A DNA stretch of 64,000 nucleotides from Janthinobacterium sp. 17J80-10. Lineage in GTDB: Bacteria > Pseudomonadota > Gammaproteobacteria > Burkholderiales > Burkholderiaceae_D. Below, one piece after another: positions 26,851 through 35,813 of the stretch. The DNA is taken from the NCBI RefSeq assembly GCF_004114795.1, contig NZ_CP035311.1:930001-994000 (forward strand). Direction: 5' to 3'. Under the pieces are notes generated by a model. It was not told where the DNA came from and did not search any database. It saw nothing but the letters and a program-made list of their open reading frames with translations. Made by a program: the position numbers and the translations under genes. Position 1 is the first letter of the stretch. Each line of letters starts with the position of its first letter.

Positions 26851-27294
26851 ATGGATCGTAACGAAGTCACGAAAAAAATAATTGCCGCAAAAGTCAGAGA
26901 CAAGATGAGCTGGGCAGCGATCGCCGAGAAAATCGGCCAGAGCAAGGAATGGACGACCGCCGCCATGCTTGGGCAGATGACCTTCGACGCGAAGCAGGCT
27001 GCCGTGGCCAAGGAACTGTTCGGCCTGACCGATGAGGAGACCGCCTGGCTGCAGATCGTGCCGTACAAGGGCTCGTTGCCGACGCCGGTGCCCGCCGATC
27101 CGCTGATCTATCGCTGGTACGAAATCGTCAGCGTGTACGGCGCCACCATCAAGGAATTGATCCATGAAGAGTTTGGCGACGGCATCATGAGCGCCATCGA
27201 CTTTTCCATGGACATCACGCGCGAAGCCGACCCGAAGGGCGACCGCGTCAATGTGGTATTGAGCGGCAAATTCCTGCCGTACAAGCAGTACTGA
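26851..27294 (+). CDS. cynS: Cyanate hydratase (cyanase)
   Basis: The enzyme converts cyanate and bicarbonate to CO2 and carbamate, which gives ammonia: detoxification and nitrogen supply. At 147 residues it matches the family (E. coli 156). The N-terminal helix-turn-helix-like domain and C-terminal catalytic domain are both present, with Arg88, Glu91 and Ser114 corresponding to E. coli R96, E99 and S122 (motif IYRWYEIVSVYG). Its ribosome site AAGGAG lies before ATG 26851. There are no cynR, cynT or cyanate transporter genes here. It is cotranscribed with the orphan ATPase gene under sigma-54, which fits nitrogen limitation. Confidence 0.96.
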   Translation: MDRNEVTKKIIAAKVRDKMSWAAIAEKIGQSKEWTTAAMLGQMTFDAKQAAVAKELFGLTDEETAWLQIVPYKGSLPTPVPADPLIYRWYEIVSVYGATIKELIHEEFGDGIMSAIDFSMDITREADPKGDRVNVVLSGKFLPYKQY

Positions 27295-27323
27295 GAAATA
27301 CCGGCGCGCAAGGGCGGCGCAAG

Positions 27324-28382
27324 CTAGCCCTTGCGTCCCTCCTTTTCAATGCGGAACAGGTCCCATGAGGCGATGAACAGCGCTGCCACAACCGGCCCGA
27401 TCACAAAGCCGGTCAGGCCGAACAGTGCCATTCCTCCCAGCGTTGAAATCAGCACGAGGTAGTCCGGCATCTGCGTATCCTTGCCCACCAGGATGGGGCG
27501 CAGCACGTTGTCGATCATGCCGATGACCAGCGTGCCAAAGGCAATCAGGATGACGCCTTTCCAGACATCGCCGGTGACGAGCAGGTAGATTGCCACCGGC
27601 CCCCAGACCAGCGCCGCCCCGACTGCGGGCAGCAGCGACAGGAAGGCCATCACGGCGCCCCACAGCATCGCCCCTGGCACGCCGAGAAGGGCGAAGATCA
27701 CGCCGCCCAGCGCGCCTTGTGCGGCAGCCACGAGAATGTTGCCCTTGATCGTGGCGCGCAGCACGGTATTGAACTTGCCGATCAAAAGCCGCTGGTGGTC
27801 GTTACTGATTGGTAGCGCGCGGCGGATGCTGTCGGCCACGCTGGCGCCATCGCGCAGCAAGAAAAAAAGCAGATACAGCATGACCGTGAAACCGACCAGG
27901 AAATCGAAGGTATTCTGGCCGATGTTGAATACCCGCTCCACCATCAGCTGGCTGCCTTGCGACAGCATGGCGCTGAGCTTCGCCTGCAGATTCGTTGTCT
28001 CGGTCCATCCCTGGCGCGCCAGCAGGTTGACCAGCCAGTCCGGCAGCAGATGCACGACCTTCTGGTAAAACGCGCCGAAGTCGAGCGGCGTGGCGCGCAG
28101 GGCTTCAAGCAGGCGGGTGCCTTCGCTGACCAGGGAGGACACCACCACGATGAGCGGCAGGATCACCACCAGCACGCACAGCAGCAGGGTGACGCCGGCC
28201 GCCAGGTTGCGCCTGCCGCTAAAACGCACCAGCAGCTTGCGAAACAGCGGCGAAAACAGGATCGCGAATGCGGCTCCCCAGAAAATGGCGCCGAAAAACG
28301 GCAGCAGGATCCAGCCAAAGGCGATGGAAACTGTCGCCAGCAGGAACAGGAAGATTTTGTTTTGCAGTTCGGGATAAACCAT
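27324..28382 (-). CDS. AI-2E family (PerM/TqsA-like) transporter
   Basis: The 352-residue polytopic membrane protein has an N-terminal pair of helices, a polar middle region (about 120-190) and a C-terminal block GVPGAMLWGAVMAFLSLLPAVGAALVWGP ... LRPILVGK that typifies the AI-2E exporter/PerM family. Substrates are mostly unproved (TqsA exports AI-2; some relatives are Na+/H+ antiporters). ATG 28382 (MVYPELQNK) with GGAGAAA upstream is the start; the frame is open to 28520 but that part is not family-like. Divergent from the next gene. Confidence 0.9.
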   Translation of the reverse strand: MVYPELQNKIFLFLLATVSIAFGWILLPFFGAIFWGAAFAILFSPLFRKLLVRFSGRRNLAAGVTLLLCVLVVILPLIVVVSSLVSEGTRLLEALRATPLDFGAFYQKVVHLLPDWLVNLLARQGWTETTNLQAKLSAMLSQGSQLMVERVFNIGQNTFDFLVGFTVMLYLLFFLLRDGASVADSIRRALPISNDHQRLLIGKFNTVLRATIKGNILVAAAQGALGGVIFALLGVPGAMLWGAVMAFLSLLPAVGAALVWGPVAIYLLVTGDVWKGVILIAFGTLVIGMIDNVLRPILVGKDTQMPDYLVLISTLGGMALFGLTGFVIGPVVAALFIASWDLFRIEKEGRKG

Positions 28383-28519
28383 ATTTCTCCGCGCGCTGAT
28401 GCATTGATTGACAAGTTTGCAGCGCAATATTACCCGAGAGCGCGCCGCCGCTTGCAAGAATTCGCCTGGATGGCGATACTCGACGTATTTTGTATCGGCT
28501 TGGCGGAAAGTATGTGGCA

Positions 28520-28942
28520 ATGATGGAAGACAGCGATAACGCGCGGCAAGAGGAATTCAGGGAGCGCCCATGGATCGTTTTGTCGACCACGTATGACGTG
28601 GAAGCCTGGATCGACCAGTTCAACAGGGATTTGCAGCAAGCGGTCAAAAAGCCGCATGCCGGCCGCCACGGCATCTGCTTTCGGCTTGCGCATGGCGGCG
28701 AGATATTCCTGCATACGTCCGGGGAAGGCGATGCCCTGCTGGATGTGACGCCGGAAGCGGCCTGGGTGACGCCCGTGATTGCCGCGGCCACCGGCTGCAA
28801 TCCACCGGCCTCGCAGATCTGGTCCCTGCCGGGCGGCAGGCTGACCGAGCTGCTGCTGGGCCTGAGCAGCCTGATCGAGTCAAGCAGGATCGTCACCGAT
28901 CACGATTTCAGGATCAGGAAAAGGTCCTGGCAGGACGGCTGA
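28520..28942 (+). CDS. Hypothetical protein, 140 aa
   Basis: This is a soluble protein without signal peptide or membrane segment. Two adjacent ATGs (28520, 28523) with GGCGGAAAG upstream are likely starts. The composition is ordinary and coding, with features such as RPWIVLSTTYDVEAWIDQFN and RHGICFRLAHGGEIFLHT suggesting an alpha/beta fold. I do not recognise the family. It is divergent from the AI-2E-type transporter and precedes cheZ by 141 bp. Confidence 0.65.
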   Translation: MMEDSDNARQEEFRERPWIVLSTTYDVEAWIDQFNRDLQQAVKKPHAGRHGICFRLAHGGEIFLHTSGEGDALLDVTPEAAWVTPVIAAATGCNPPASQIWSLPGGRLTELLLGLSSLIESSRIVTDHDFRIRKRSWQDG

Positions 28943-29083
28943 AAGTGTCGCGCCGGGCGGCTATTTTGCTATCCCTGCGGGTGCGCGGGGCAAGGAAGCG
29001 TTGTACCATAGCCCGAGGCGCGCCGGCGCCATCTTGCAACCCTATGCCTGCGTTTGCGTGCATCATTTTCGGAGTGGTGGTTT

Positions 29084-29902
29084 ATGTCGAATGAAATGGA
29101 CGATCTGGAAGCCTTGTTCGAAGCCGAATCGGCGCGCTTTGGCCAGACAGCGGCGGTTGAACCTGCTTCTGCACCGGCCGTTGCGCTGCCGCCGGCAGGT
29201 GAGGGCGGGCTGGACCGCTATTACCAGGCAGTGTCCGGGCTGTATCTGCGCGGTGCTGATGGCGCTTCGGCACCGGCTGCTGCTGCGGCCGGCGTTGCCC
29301 ACGCTCCCGAGACCGTCGATGCGTCGATGTACGAGCGCCTTGGCAGCATCGTGCGCCAGTTGCATGATTCCCTGCGTTCGCTGGGTTACGACAAGTCGCT
29401 CGCCGAGGCCAATTCGCAAATTTCTGATGCGCAAGACCGGCTGGCGCATATCGCCGCGCTGACCGAGCAATCGGCGGTGAAGGTGCTTAATACACTTGAA
29501 GCCGCGATGCCGGCGCAGGAAGCCATGATCCGCCAGGGGCGCGAGATGGAAGAACGCTGGGCCCGGCTATTTGCCGGCAAGATTGGGATCGACGAATTCA
29601 AGGTGCTTGCCGCCGATGCCCGCGCATTCTCTGCCAGCGTGGCCGCCGAGGGCGAGCGCGAAAAGGCGCGCCTGCTCGAAATCATGATGGCGCAAGACTT
29701 CCAGGACTTGACCGGCCAGATCATCAAGAAGGTCGTGGGCGTGACCCAGGGCATCGAGCAAGACCTGGCCCGGCTGTTGCTCGACAATGCGCCGGCACCA
29801 GTGAAGGAAAAGCATGTCGAACTGATGGCGGGGCCTTCGACGCCAGGCGTGGCGCTGGTGCAGGGCGACGTCGACGACTTGCTGGCCGATCTCGGCTTCT
29901 AG
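29084..29902 (+). CDS. cheZ: Chemotaxis protein phosphatase CheZ
   Basis: CheZ dephosphorylates CheY-P to end the tumble signal. The 272-residue protein has a variable Ala/Pro-rich N-terminus, a long helical hairpin (about 80-230), and the active-site segment MMAQDFQDLTGQIIKKV with the residues equivalent to E. coli D143 and Q147 at D208 and Q212. The CheY-binding C-terminal peptide is DDLLADLGF. ATG 29084 has GGAGTGG upstream. No other chemotaxis gene is near. Its TAG shares CTAG with the convergent HD gene. Confidence 0.92.
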   Translation: MSNEMDDLEALFEAESARFGQTAAVEPASAPAVALPPAGEGGLDRYYQAVSGLYLRGADGASAPAAAAAGVAHAPETVDASMYERLGSIVRQLHDSLRSLGYDKSLAEANSQISDAQDRLAHIAALTEQSAVKVLNTLEAAMPAQEAMIRQGREMEERWARLFAGKIGIDEFKVLAADARAFSASVAAEGEREKARLLEIMMAQDFQDLTGQIIKKVVGVTQGIEQDLARLLLDNAPAPVKEKHVELMAGPSTPGVALVQGDVDDLLADLGF

Positions 29903-30846
29903 TTGCCTGGCGCCCCAGGCGCCAGTACCGGTTCTGGCTGGCGCCGCAGCAATTCATGCAGGCGGCCTTCGTCGAGCACCTGCTGCAGATATCCCATGTT
30001 GCGCTCGATCGCCTCGATATAGGGATTGGCGCCGCCGAACAGCGGCTCGACGAAGCGGTAGCTTGCCCGGAAATCGGTATCCAGGCGTTTTTTTACCATG
30101 CCGGCATAAAACGCCGGCGTCTTGCTCAGCAAATCCCAGCTTGAGTCGTATAACACCTCGACGCTGCCATCGGCATGGCGCCGCTTGGTGAGGCCGCCCA
30201 GTTCGAATTCTTCATACAGGTAGTCGCGGCATTTTTCCAGGTACACGCGGTCGGCCATTTGCGCAATGAGGTCGGCGGTGCCGATCAGGTGGCCCAGGCG
30301 CTGGTCGAGCGGGTCGTCCAGGCGGATCTGGTCCAGCGGGATTTCATAACCGGTGAAATGGATCAGCTTGACGGCGCGACGCGCCCAGTCGCCATGCCCT
30401 TCCTGCATCAGGAAATGGCTGAGCAGGCGACCGCCCCGCGCGACATGGTGCAAGGTGTACTGGGCGCCATGCCAGCAGCGGCGATCCTGGCGGCGCCGGA
30501 TATAGCCGGCATCGTGAAACAGTGCAACGATGACGCCAAGCGCCAGCCGCCCGCCACCGAGACGCCCGGGAGGTGCGTGGAGGCGTTCATGGCCAGCCAG
30601 CATGCGCGCGCATGCCAGCGTGACATCCAGCGCGTGCTGCATGTCATGGTAGAGCGTTTCGCAGCCGTGGTAGCCCGGCAGCGTGCCGGCATACAGGCTG
30701 GCAAACACCTCGAACGAACGCTCGATCAGCCTGCGGTCAATGGCGTCATCTTCCTTGTGCAGCAATTCGCACACGGCGTTGCAGACCACCTGGGGAGCAG
30801 TCAGGTCAACGGTATGCGTGACATCCAGATGATCGAACTCATGCAT
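29899..30846 (-). CDS. HD-domain phosphohydrolase, cyclic-nucleotide-phosphodiesterase-like
   Basis: In this 315-residue protein the metal-binding histidines and aspartates are visible: TLYHDMQHALDV with H67, D68 and H71, then ALFHDAGY with H111-D112, and later GTADLIAQMAD. The spacing and the HALDV string resemble class I 3',5'-cyclic nucleotide phosphodiesterases more than HD-GYP proteins, but substrate is uncertain. ATG 30846 has GAGGAGACC upstream; an upstream ATG at 30891 has no ribosome site. No signal peptide or transmembrane segment. Confidence 0.78.
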   Translation of the reverse strand: MHEFDHLDVTHTVDLTAPQVVCNAVCELLHKEDDAIDRRLIERSFEVFASLYAGTLPGYHGCETLYHDMQHALDVTLACARMLAGHERLHAPPGRLGGGRLALGVIVALFHDAGYIRRRQDRRCWHGAQYTLHHVARGGRLLSHFLMQEGHGDWARRAVKLIHFTGYEIPLDQIRLDDPLDQRLGHLIGTADLIAQMADRVYLEKCRDYLYEEFELGGLTKRRHADGSVEVLYDSSWDLLSKTPAFYAGMVKKRLDTDFRASYRFVEPLFGGANPYIEAIERNMGYLQQVLDEGRLHELLRRQPEPVLAPGAPGN

Positions 30847-30987
30847 GGCCACGGTCTCCTCGTGTCGCAGCAGATACGTTGTCCGCCGCATTGTGGTGAT
30901 AGTAATGTTGCTTTTGAGAATTTATAATTAATGCAACTTATTGCCCATTATGCCAGCATTTTGTCGGATTAACGACGGGCAATCCTA

Positions 30988-31611
30988 CTAGTCGAAGCCG
31001 CGGAAATCGGCGTTCTTGAAGCTGGGTAGTTGCCAACGGTAATGAATTGCCAGCATACGAAACAGCACGCCACCACTCAAAGCCGCCACCGAAGCCGTGC
31101 CGGCGCCAATGCCGAGCGTGAGCATGGCCACATAGGCAGCGCCGGCGGCCAGCGACACCATGGCATAGATTTCCTTTTGCAGGACGAGGGGTAACTGGTG
31201 ACATAGCAAGTCGCGCAGCAAGCCGCCAAAGACGCCTGTCACCATGCCGGCAATGATGGCAATGCTGAAATGCACGCCGCCCGCCAGGCCGATATTGCAA
31301 CCGATGATCGTGAAGGCGACCAGGCCCAGTCCATCGACTACCAGGAACAGGTAGCGCAAATGATGCAAATGACGCACGGTGAAGGTTGTCGCGATGGCGG
31401 CGAGCGTCGTGTACAAAAGATACTCCGGATGCTTTACCCAGCCGATCGGATAATGGTTGAGCAGGATATCGCGGATGGTGCCGCCGCCCAGGGCGGTAAT
31501 GGTGCCGATCAGGCAAATGCCGAAAAGGTCCATGCCGCGGCGCATGGCCATGATGGCGCCGGACATTGCCTCGGCGATGATGGCAATGATGTAGATAGTG
31601 GTGAGTAACAT
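30988..31611 (-). CDS. TRIC/UPF0126-type membrane channel (YadS/YicG-like)
   Basis: The 207-residue protein has seven predicted helices arranged as two similar halves. Family glycine motifs are AIMAMRRGMDLFG, TALGGGTIRDILL (first half) and GMVTGVFGGLLRDLL (second half). Bacterial TRIC homologues form trimeric K+-permeable channels; physiological roles are unclear. ATG 31611 has no visible Shine-Dalgarno because the bases before it form one arm of a large palindrome. Confidence 0.88.
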   Translation of the reverse strand: MLLTTIYIIAIIAEAMSGAIMAMRRGMDLFGICLIGTITALGGGTIRDILLNHYPIGWVKHPEYLLYTTLAAIATTFTVRHLHHLRYLFLVVDGLGLVAFTIIGCNIGLAGGVHFSIAIIAGMVTGVFGGLLRDLLCHQLPLVLQKEIYAMVSLAAGAAYVAMLTLGIGAGTASVAALSGGVLFRMLAIHYRWQLPSFKNADFRGFD

Positions 31612-31702
31612 CTGTTCAGTGTTCTTGTTGTACCAGGTATTTTCTCACCAACAGCAACTTCTCCTTTGCTGTTGGTCGACCTGGTGTCAAGACACTGAAC
31701 AG
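31612..31702. repeat. 91-bp three-tier palindrome abutting the TRIC gene start
   Basis: Three nested perfect arm pairs share one centre: CTGTTCAGTGT (31612-31622) with ACACTGAACAG (31692-31702); ACCAGGT (31632-31638) with ACCTGGT (31679-31685); and ACCAACAGCAA (31647-31657) with TTGCTGTTGGT (31666-31676). The internal loops are unequal (9/6 and 8/2 nt). It can form a long hairpin in the leader RNA of the TRIC gene or a DNA cruciform. It could be a regulatory leader or a decayed mobile palindromic repeat. Confidence 0.85.
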
Positions 31703-31727
31703 GATGGCAAATAGACTTGCCGGTAAA

Positions 31728-32042
31728 TCAGGGCGCCAGCGCGCCGTTATGGCGCCTGGTCCATTGGCGCAGCTTGCCAATGCCGATTGCCACGACAGCG
31801 CCGGCTGCGGCAACCAGCGCAAACACGCCTGTCAGCATGGCCAGCATGACGACCGCAAGTGTCGTAAAGAGTGCCGCGCCAAGGATTTTCCAACGCCACC
31901 AGGGGCCCATCATTGCCCGCAAAAGCTGTTTTATTCCTGGCGCCGTGCCTGCCTCGCCTGGTGCGCCAGCTTGCGAGCGCCATTGCGATCCCGTTGCCGA
32001 ACTTGTCTCATCGACCAGCTCCCAATCTGTTTTTTCCTGCAT
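31728..32042 (-). CDS. Hypothetical membrane protein, 104 aa
   Basis: The N-terminal half is polar (MQEKTDWELVDETSS...), followed by a Trp-containing amphipathic stretch (MGPWWRWK) and two close hydrophobic helices (about 54-90), ending in a basic tail RQWTRRHNGALAP. ATG 32042 has a strong AGGAAGGA site. It lies upstream of the TRIC gene on the same strand, separated by the palindrome. The 198-bp stretch between it and the PBP1A gene end is AT-rich with no feature I can name. Function unknown. Confidence 0.7.
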   Translation of the reverse strand: MQEKTDWELVDETSSATGSQWRSQAGAPGEAGTAPGIKQLLRAMMGPWWRWKILGAALFTTLAVVMLAMLTGVFALVAAAGAVVAIGIGKLRQWTRRHNGALAP

Positions 32043-32240
32043 GCTCTGTTCCTTCCTAAAAATGCCTGGCTATCCCGGTTCGCCTGGCAGTGGGGCATTG
32101 CGATACTTGCCGGCGACGGGATAGTGCAGCGAAATGTCATGATAATGGCATTTTTCATCAATTAAAATGGGAATTAATAGATGAATTAGTTCCGAAAAAC
32201 AGAATTAACTCCGGTGCTCCCAATGCCCGGGGCAGGCCGC

Positions 32241-34808
32241 TTATCGGTTTTCTCTGGGCGCTTCCGTGGTTTCCGCCTGGCGCGGCGGGCCGCCAGACTG
32301 ATCGCTGCGCGCGCCGCCCTGCAATTCCATTTCGCGCCGCACGCCCTCCAGTACCCTGACCGGCTCCTCGATGGCTTTTTCGAACCGGCGCTGCTCGCGT
32401 TCGATGGTTTGCGCGACATCGCGCGCCTGGGTAATGATGCGCTCGACGTCATCAGGAGGCGCCTCGGGCGCCTGATCTTCTTCCGGCTCTGCAGGCGGTG
32501 CCGGCGCGGGCTGGGGCTTTTTCCGGCCCAGCAAGTCATCGATCTGTTTCAGCAGCGGGCCAAACATGCTGTCCTGCGGTTGCGGGAATTGCGCGCGGCC
32601 ATCGACCATGCGTCCGTTCAAGGCCTGGCGGAAAAAGTCGCCCACCACCAGCAGGGCGTTGTGACCGCCCTGGCCCCAGTAATCGCTGCGCATGGTCACC
32701 CGTGCGTCGTTGAAGCCGACCCAGGAACCGGTGACCAGGCGCGGGTGCATCAGGATGAACCAGCCATCGGTATTGTTTTGCGTCGTGCCGGTCTTGCCGG
32801 CGACATCGGCAACGATGCCGAAGCGCGAGATCAGGCCGCGGCCGGTGCCTTGCCGAACCGCCCCGCGCAGCATGTCGATCAATTCCTCGGCGGTGTCGCT
32901 GGACATGGCGCGTTTGCCCTTGCTGGTGAAGGTGGCGAGTTGCCGTCCTTGCTTGTCTTCGATGCTGGCGACGAAGACCGGCTTGCGGAATTCGCCGCTG
33001 GCGGCGATCGTGCCGTAGGCCGAGACCATTTCCAGCAGGCTGACGGGACTGACACCCAGTGCCAGTGCCGGGACCGCATCCAGCTCGCTTTGCTGGATGC
33101 CCATCTTGCGTGCCAGAGATATGGTCCGGCGCGGGCCGACTTCCTGCATGACCTGCGCGGTGATGGTGTTCTTGGAATAGACGAGGCCGTCGCGCATGGT
33201 CATCATGCGTCCGCTTGGCGCCGACATGTCCGTTGGCCGCCACACCGTGCCGTCGTCCATGGCAATCTCGATATCGGTGTCGGCAAAGCGCCGGTCCGAC
33301 GGCATGCCGTCTTCCAGCGCCGCGCCGTAGACGAAGGGCTTGAAGGTGGAGCCGGGCTGGCGCCGCGCCTGCGCGACGTGGTCGAACTGGTCGGTGCCAT
33401 AGTCGCGGCTGCCGACCCAGGCCCTGATTTCGCCTGTGGATGGATCCAGTGCCACGAACCCGGCTTGCAGGCGGGTCTTGTCGGCGCGCAGGCGCTCCAT
33501 GAAAGCCGGGTCGCGCTTGAGCTGCTCGAGCACGGCCTGCGGCGCCGCACCCGCTTCGACCGCGTTGCGATACGCACCGGTTTCCCGAATGAAGGCGTCG
33601 CCCACAGCGTTCTTGCTATCCCAGAAATGGCCAAAGGGCTTCACGCGCCGCTGCATGCCGAGGTAAGTCGACGGGCTGGAGGAAATCAGGCGCGCCGATG
33701 GCGAGGCCCATTCGACGTCGGCCACCGCCTGCAACCCGGCGAGCTGGCGCTGCACTGCCTGGTTGGCGGCTGCCTGCAGGCGTGAGTCGATGGTCGTGCG
33801 AATCACCAGGCCGTCAGCATAGATGTTGTAGTCGTTCTGGTCGGCCCAGTCGATCAGCCACTTGCGCGCATGTTCGGCAAAATGCGGTGCAATCCCCTGG
33901 GGTTCCTGCTGGCGTTCGAAGTCCAGCCGCAGGGGGCGTTTCTTGAACGTGTCGAACTCGGCCTGGCTCAGCACGCCGCGCTTCTTCATCTGCGACAGCA
34001 CGACATTGCGCCGTCGCTGCGCGCGTTCGGGGTTGATGACAGGATTGTAGTAGCTGGTGCCCTTGAGCATGCCGATCAGGGTGGCGCTTTCCAGCACGTT
34101 CAGCCTGGCTGCCGGCTTGTCGAAATAGGTGCGGGCGCCCATTTCGATGCCGAAGGCGTTGTACAGGAAGGGCATGGTGTTCAGATAGGTCACCAGGATT
34201 TCCTGCTTGGTATAGGTCAGCTCGATCTTGAGCGCCGTGATCAATTCCTTGATCTTGCGGGTGACCGAGCGCTGCCGCCCGATCTCTTCCGGGTAAAGGT
34301 TGCGCGCCAGCTGCTGGGTCAGGGTCGAGCCGCCCTGCGGGTCGCCCTGCAGGGTATGGAGGATGCTCGATGCCGTGCGCTTGAAATCGATGCCATGGTG
34401 TTCATAGAAGCGGTGGTCTTCGGTGGCGATCAGCGCCTTGATGACATGCGGCGAAATTTCCTTGAGCTCAACCCATTCGCGGTTGTTGCGGCTGAAGCTG
34501 GCCAGCTCCTTGCCATCGGCAGACAGCAGGACGGCGGGCTGGTCGACCTTGGCCTTGCGCAGGTCGGCAATGCCGGGCGTGAAGGGGATCAGCACAAGCG
34601 TATAGGCAAGCAGCAGCGCCAGGCCAAGCAAGCCGAGCGCCCCCAGGCCCTTGAACAACGACCGGATCCTGGCGCCAAGCGGCAGGGAGGCATCTGCGAC
34701 ACCCTTGAAATAGCCGAGAATGCACGCGAAGAGGCGCTGGATCCGCGCTGCGTGCTTTGCCCAATCCTGGCGCTTCAACCAGTTTTCTTGCTTGCGTTCT
34801 GCTTCCAA
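32241..34808 (-). CDS. mrcA: Penicillin-binding protein 1A (class A, bifunctional)
   Basis: This 855-residue peptidoglycan synthase has an N-terminal cytosolic tail and anchor helix (about 57-77), a GT51 glycosyltransferase domain (catalytic E130 in EDHRFYEHHG, then GGSTLTQQLARNLY), an OB-like insert, a transpeptidase domain (PGSTFKPF with active Ser, SKN, KTGTTQNNTD), and a long Pro/Glu/Arg-rich C-terminal tail. Start is probably TTG 34808 (GGAAAG upstream), as no ATG is near. It stands outside the dcw cluster and apart from pil genes. Upstream 34809-35048 holds only promoter-like AT-rich DNA. Confidence 0.93.
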   Translation of the reverse strand: MEAERKQENWLKRQDWAKHAARIQRLFACILGYFKGVADASLPLGARIRSLFKGLGALGLLGLALLLAYTLVLIPFTPGIADLRKAKVDQPAVLLSADGKELASFSRNNREWVELKEISPHVIKALIATEDHRFYEHHGIDFKRTASSILHTLQGDPQGGSTLTQQLARNLYPEEIGRQRSVTRKIKELITALKIELTYTKQEILVTYLNTMPFLYNAFGIEMGARTYFDKPAARLNVLESATLIGMLKGTSYYNPVINPERAQRRRNVVLSQMKKRGVLSQAEFDTFKKRPLRLDFERQQEPQGIAPHFAEHARKWLIDWADQNDYNIYADGLVIRTTIDSRLQAAANQAVQRQLAGLQAVADVEWASPSARLISSSPSTYLGMQRRVKPFGHFWDSKNAVGDAFIRETGAYRNAVEAGAAPQAVLEQLKRDPAFMERLRADKTRLQAGFVALDPSTGEIRAWVGSRDYGTDQFDHVAQARRQPGSTFKPFVYGAALEDGMPSDRRFADTDIEIAMDDGTVWRPTDMSAPSGRMMTMRDGLVYSKNTITAQVMQEVGPRRTISLARKMGIQQSELDAVPALALGVSPVSLLEMVSAYGTIAASGEFRKPVFVASIEDKQGRQLATFTSKGKRAMSSDTAEELIDMLRGAVRQGTGRGLISRFGIVADVAGKTGTTQNNTDGWFILMHPRLVTGSWVGFNDARVTMRSDYWGQGGHNALLVVGDFFRQALNGRMVDGRAQFPQPQDSMFGPLLKQIDDLLGRKKPQPAPAPPAEPEEDQAPEAPPDDVERIITQARDVAQTIEREQRRFEKAIEEPVRVLEGVRREMELQGGARSDQSGGPPRQAETTEAPRENR

Positions 34809-35048
34809 AATGACTTTCCGAACTGAATAAGGATGTGCCGCCTGCCCGCAGGCGCGAACGGCGACGAATGCAGCTGGCAGGTGCCGGCGGCGTTCGTATG
34901 GTGCGTTATTGTAAGGTTTGTCGCAAGCAAGCGACAGTTACAGGGAATTTTGTGACCATTTGGAAAAAATGCGCCGGGTTTTTCTATCCTGACATTTCAA
35001 TCCTGACGCACTTACCTAGAATAAAAAAATAATTCAAGGGAGCGATCA

Positions 35049-35303
35049 ATGGAAAAAGAAGAAGCAATCACGCTGATGCGTCAGCTGGGTGACCGCCTGA
35101 ACCATACATGGGCGCTCGAGGATCTGGTGTCGCCGTTCGCCGAATTCATGGCGCACATGCAACCCAAGGTATCAGAGGAAGAGTTTGCTTTTCTTGGCAC
35201 CGTCGGCGCCATGATTTACCAGCGCGGTTCGAGCCAGTACGATGCCAGCGTTCAGGCCGATCTGCTGCTGCGCAAAATACAACAGGGCTCTGAAATCGAC
35301 TAA
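35049..35303 (+). CDS. Hypothetical protein, 84 aa
   Basis: This small acidic, mainly helical protein (MEKEEAITLMRQLGDRLN ... LLLRKIQQGSEID) has AAGGGAG eight bases before its ATG. It has no membrane segment or known motif. It ends 97 bp before the convergent putative DNA-binding gene, with a hairpin between them. Function unknown; the coding call rests on the ribosome site and composition. Confidence 0.65.
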   Translation: MEKEEAITLMRQLGDRLNHTWALEDLVSPFAEFMAHMQPKVSEEEFAFLGTVGAMIYQRGSSQYDASVQADLLLRKIQQGSEID

Positions 35304-35326
35304 AGGAACAGTTTCGGAAACAACGA

Positions 35327-35358
35327 CGCAGTGACCATTGCCAGCAACGGTCACTGCG
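35327..35358. terminator. Hairpin between convergent small genes
   Basis: CGCAGTGACC (35327-35336) pairs with GGTCACTGCG (35349-35358), and TTGC/GCAA inside extend the stem around CA. It lies between the stops of the 84-aa gene and the convergent regulator-like gene. No T-run flanks it, so termination is inferred from position and stem strength only. Confidence 0.5.
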
Positions 35359-35399
35359 CTATCAGATCAGGCAAATGCGAGAGGGAACGGCAACGCCGG

Positions 35400-35705
35400 T
35401 TATTCGGCTTCGCCTTCGGCATTTTTCGGTTTGAACTGTTCCGGGCTGATACGGAATTTCTCGCGGCGATCCCCCATCAGAAGACGCAGTTCGCGGATGC
35501 TCAGGTCGCTGACTTCGTGCATGCGGATCAGAAGCGAGGCCCCGACCGGCAAGCGGCGATGGCGGATCTTGCTGATGACAGGCGGCGCCACTTCCAGCGC
35601 GCGCGATAGCGCGGCGTCATTTTTCAATCCCAGCTTCTCGATCAGAGAATCCAGCAGGTTATTGGGATCGTATTCGGGCCGATTTAACAGTGGGTTGCTG
35701 TCCAT
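35400..35705 (-). CDS. Small putative DNA-binding protein (paralogue A)
   Basis: The 101-residue protein contains LLDSLIEKLGLKNDAALSRALEVAPPVISKIRHRRLPVGASLLIRM, which reads like a compact helix-turn-helix of the XRE/Cro class, then LSIRELRLLMGDRREKF. It is clearly paralogous to the protein at 37995-38300 (same length, shared NDxALxRxLxVAxxV, LLxMxE, SxRELRxxxGDRR). ATG 35705 is used because AAGG lies six bases before it; ATG 35711 is also in frame. The target is unknown. Confidence 0.72.
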   Translation of the reverse strand: MDSNPLLNRPEYDPNNLLDSLIEKLGLKNDAALSRALEVAPPVISKIRHRRLPVGASLLIRMHEVSDLSIRELRLLMGDRREKFRISPEQFKPKNAEGEAE

Positions 35706-35813
35706 AATCATCCTTGTAATTAATTTAATTAATTAATTTTATTACAGGTTTGGGGCAAAAGCATAATATTGATTCTAGGCATTATTGTACTTGTTAATCT
35801 TTTGCAGTGCAGG

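Noticed and set aside
32214-33785. Plus-strand frame opposite the PBP1A gene
   Set aside because: It is antisense to a complete class A PBP. No ribosome site or domain.
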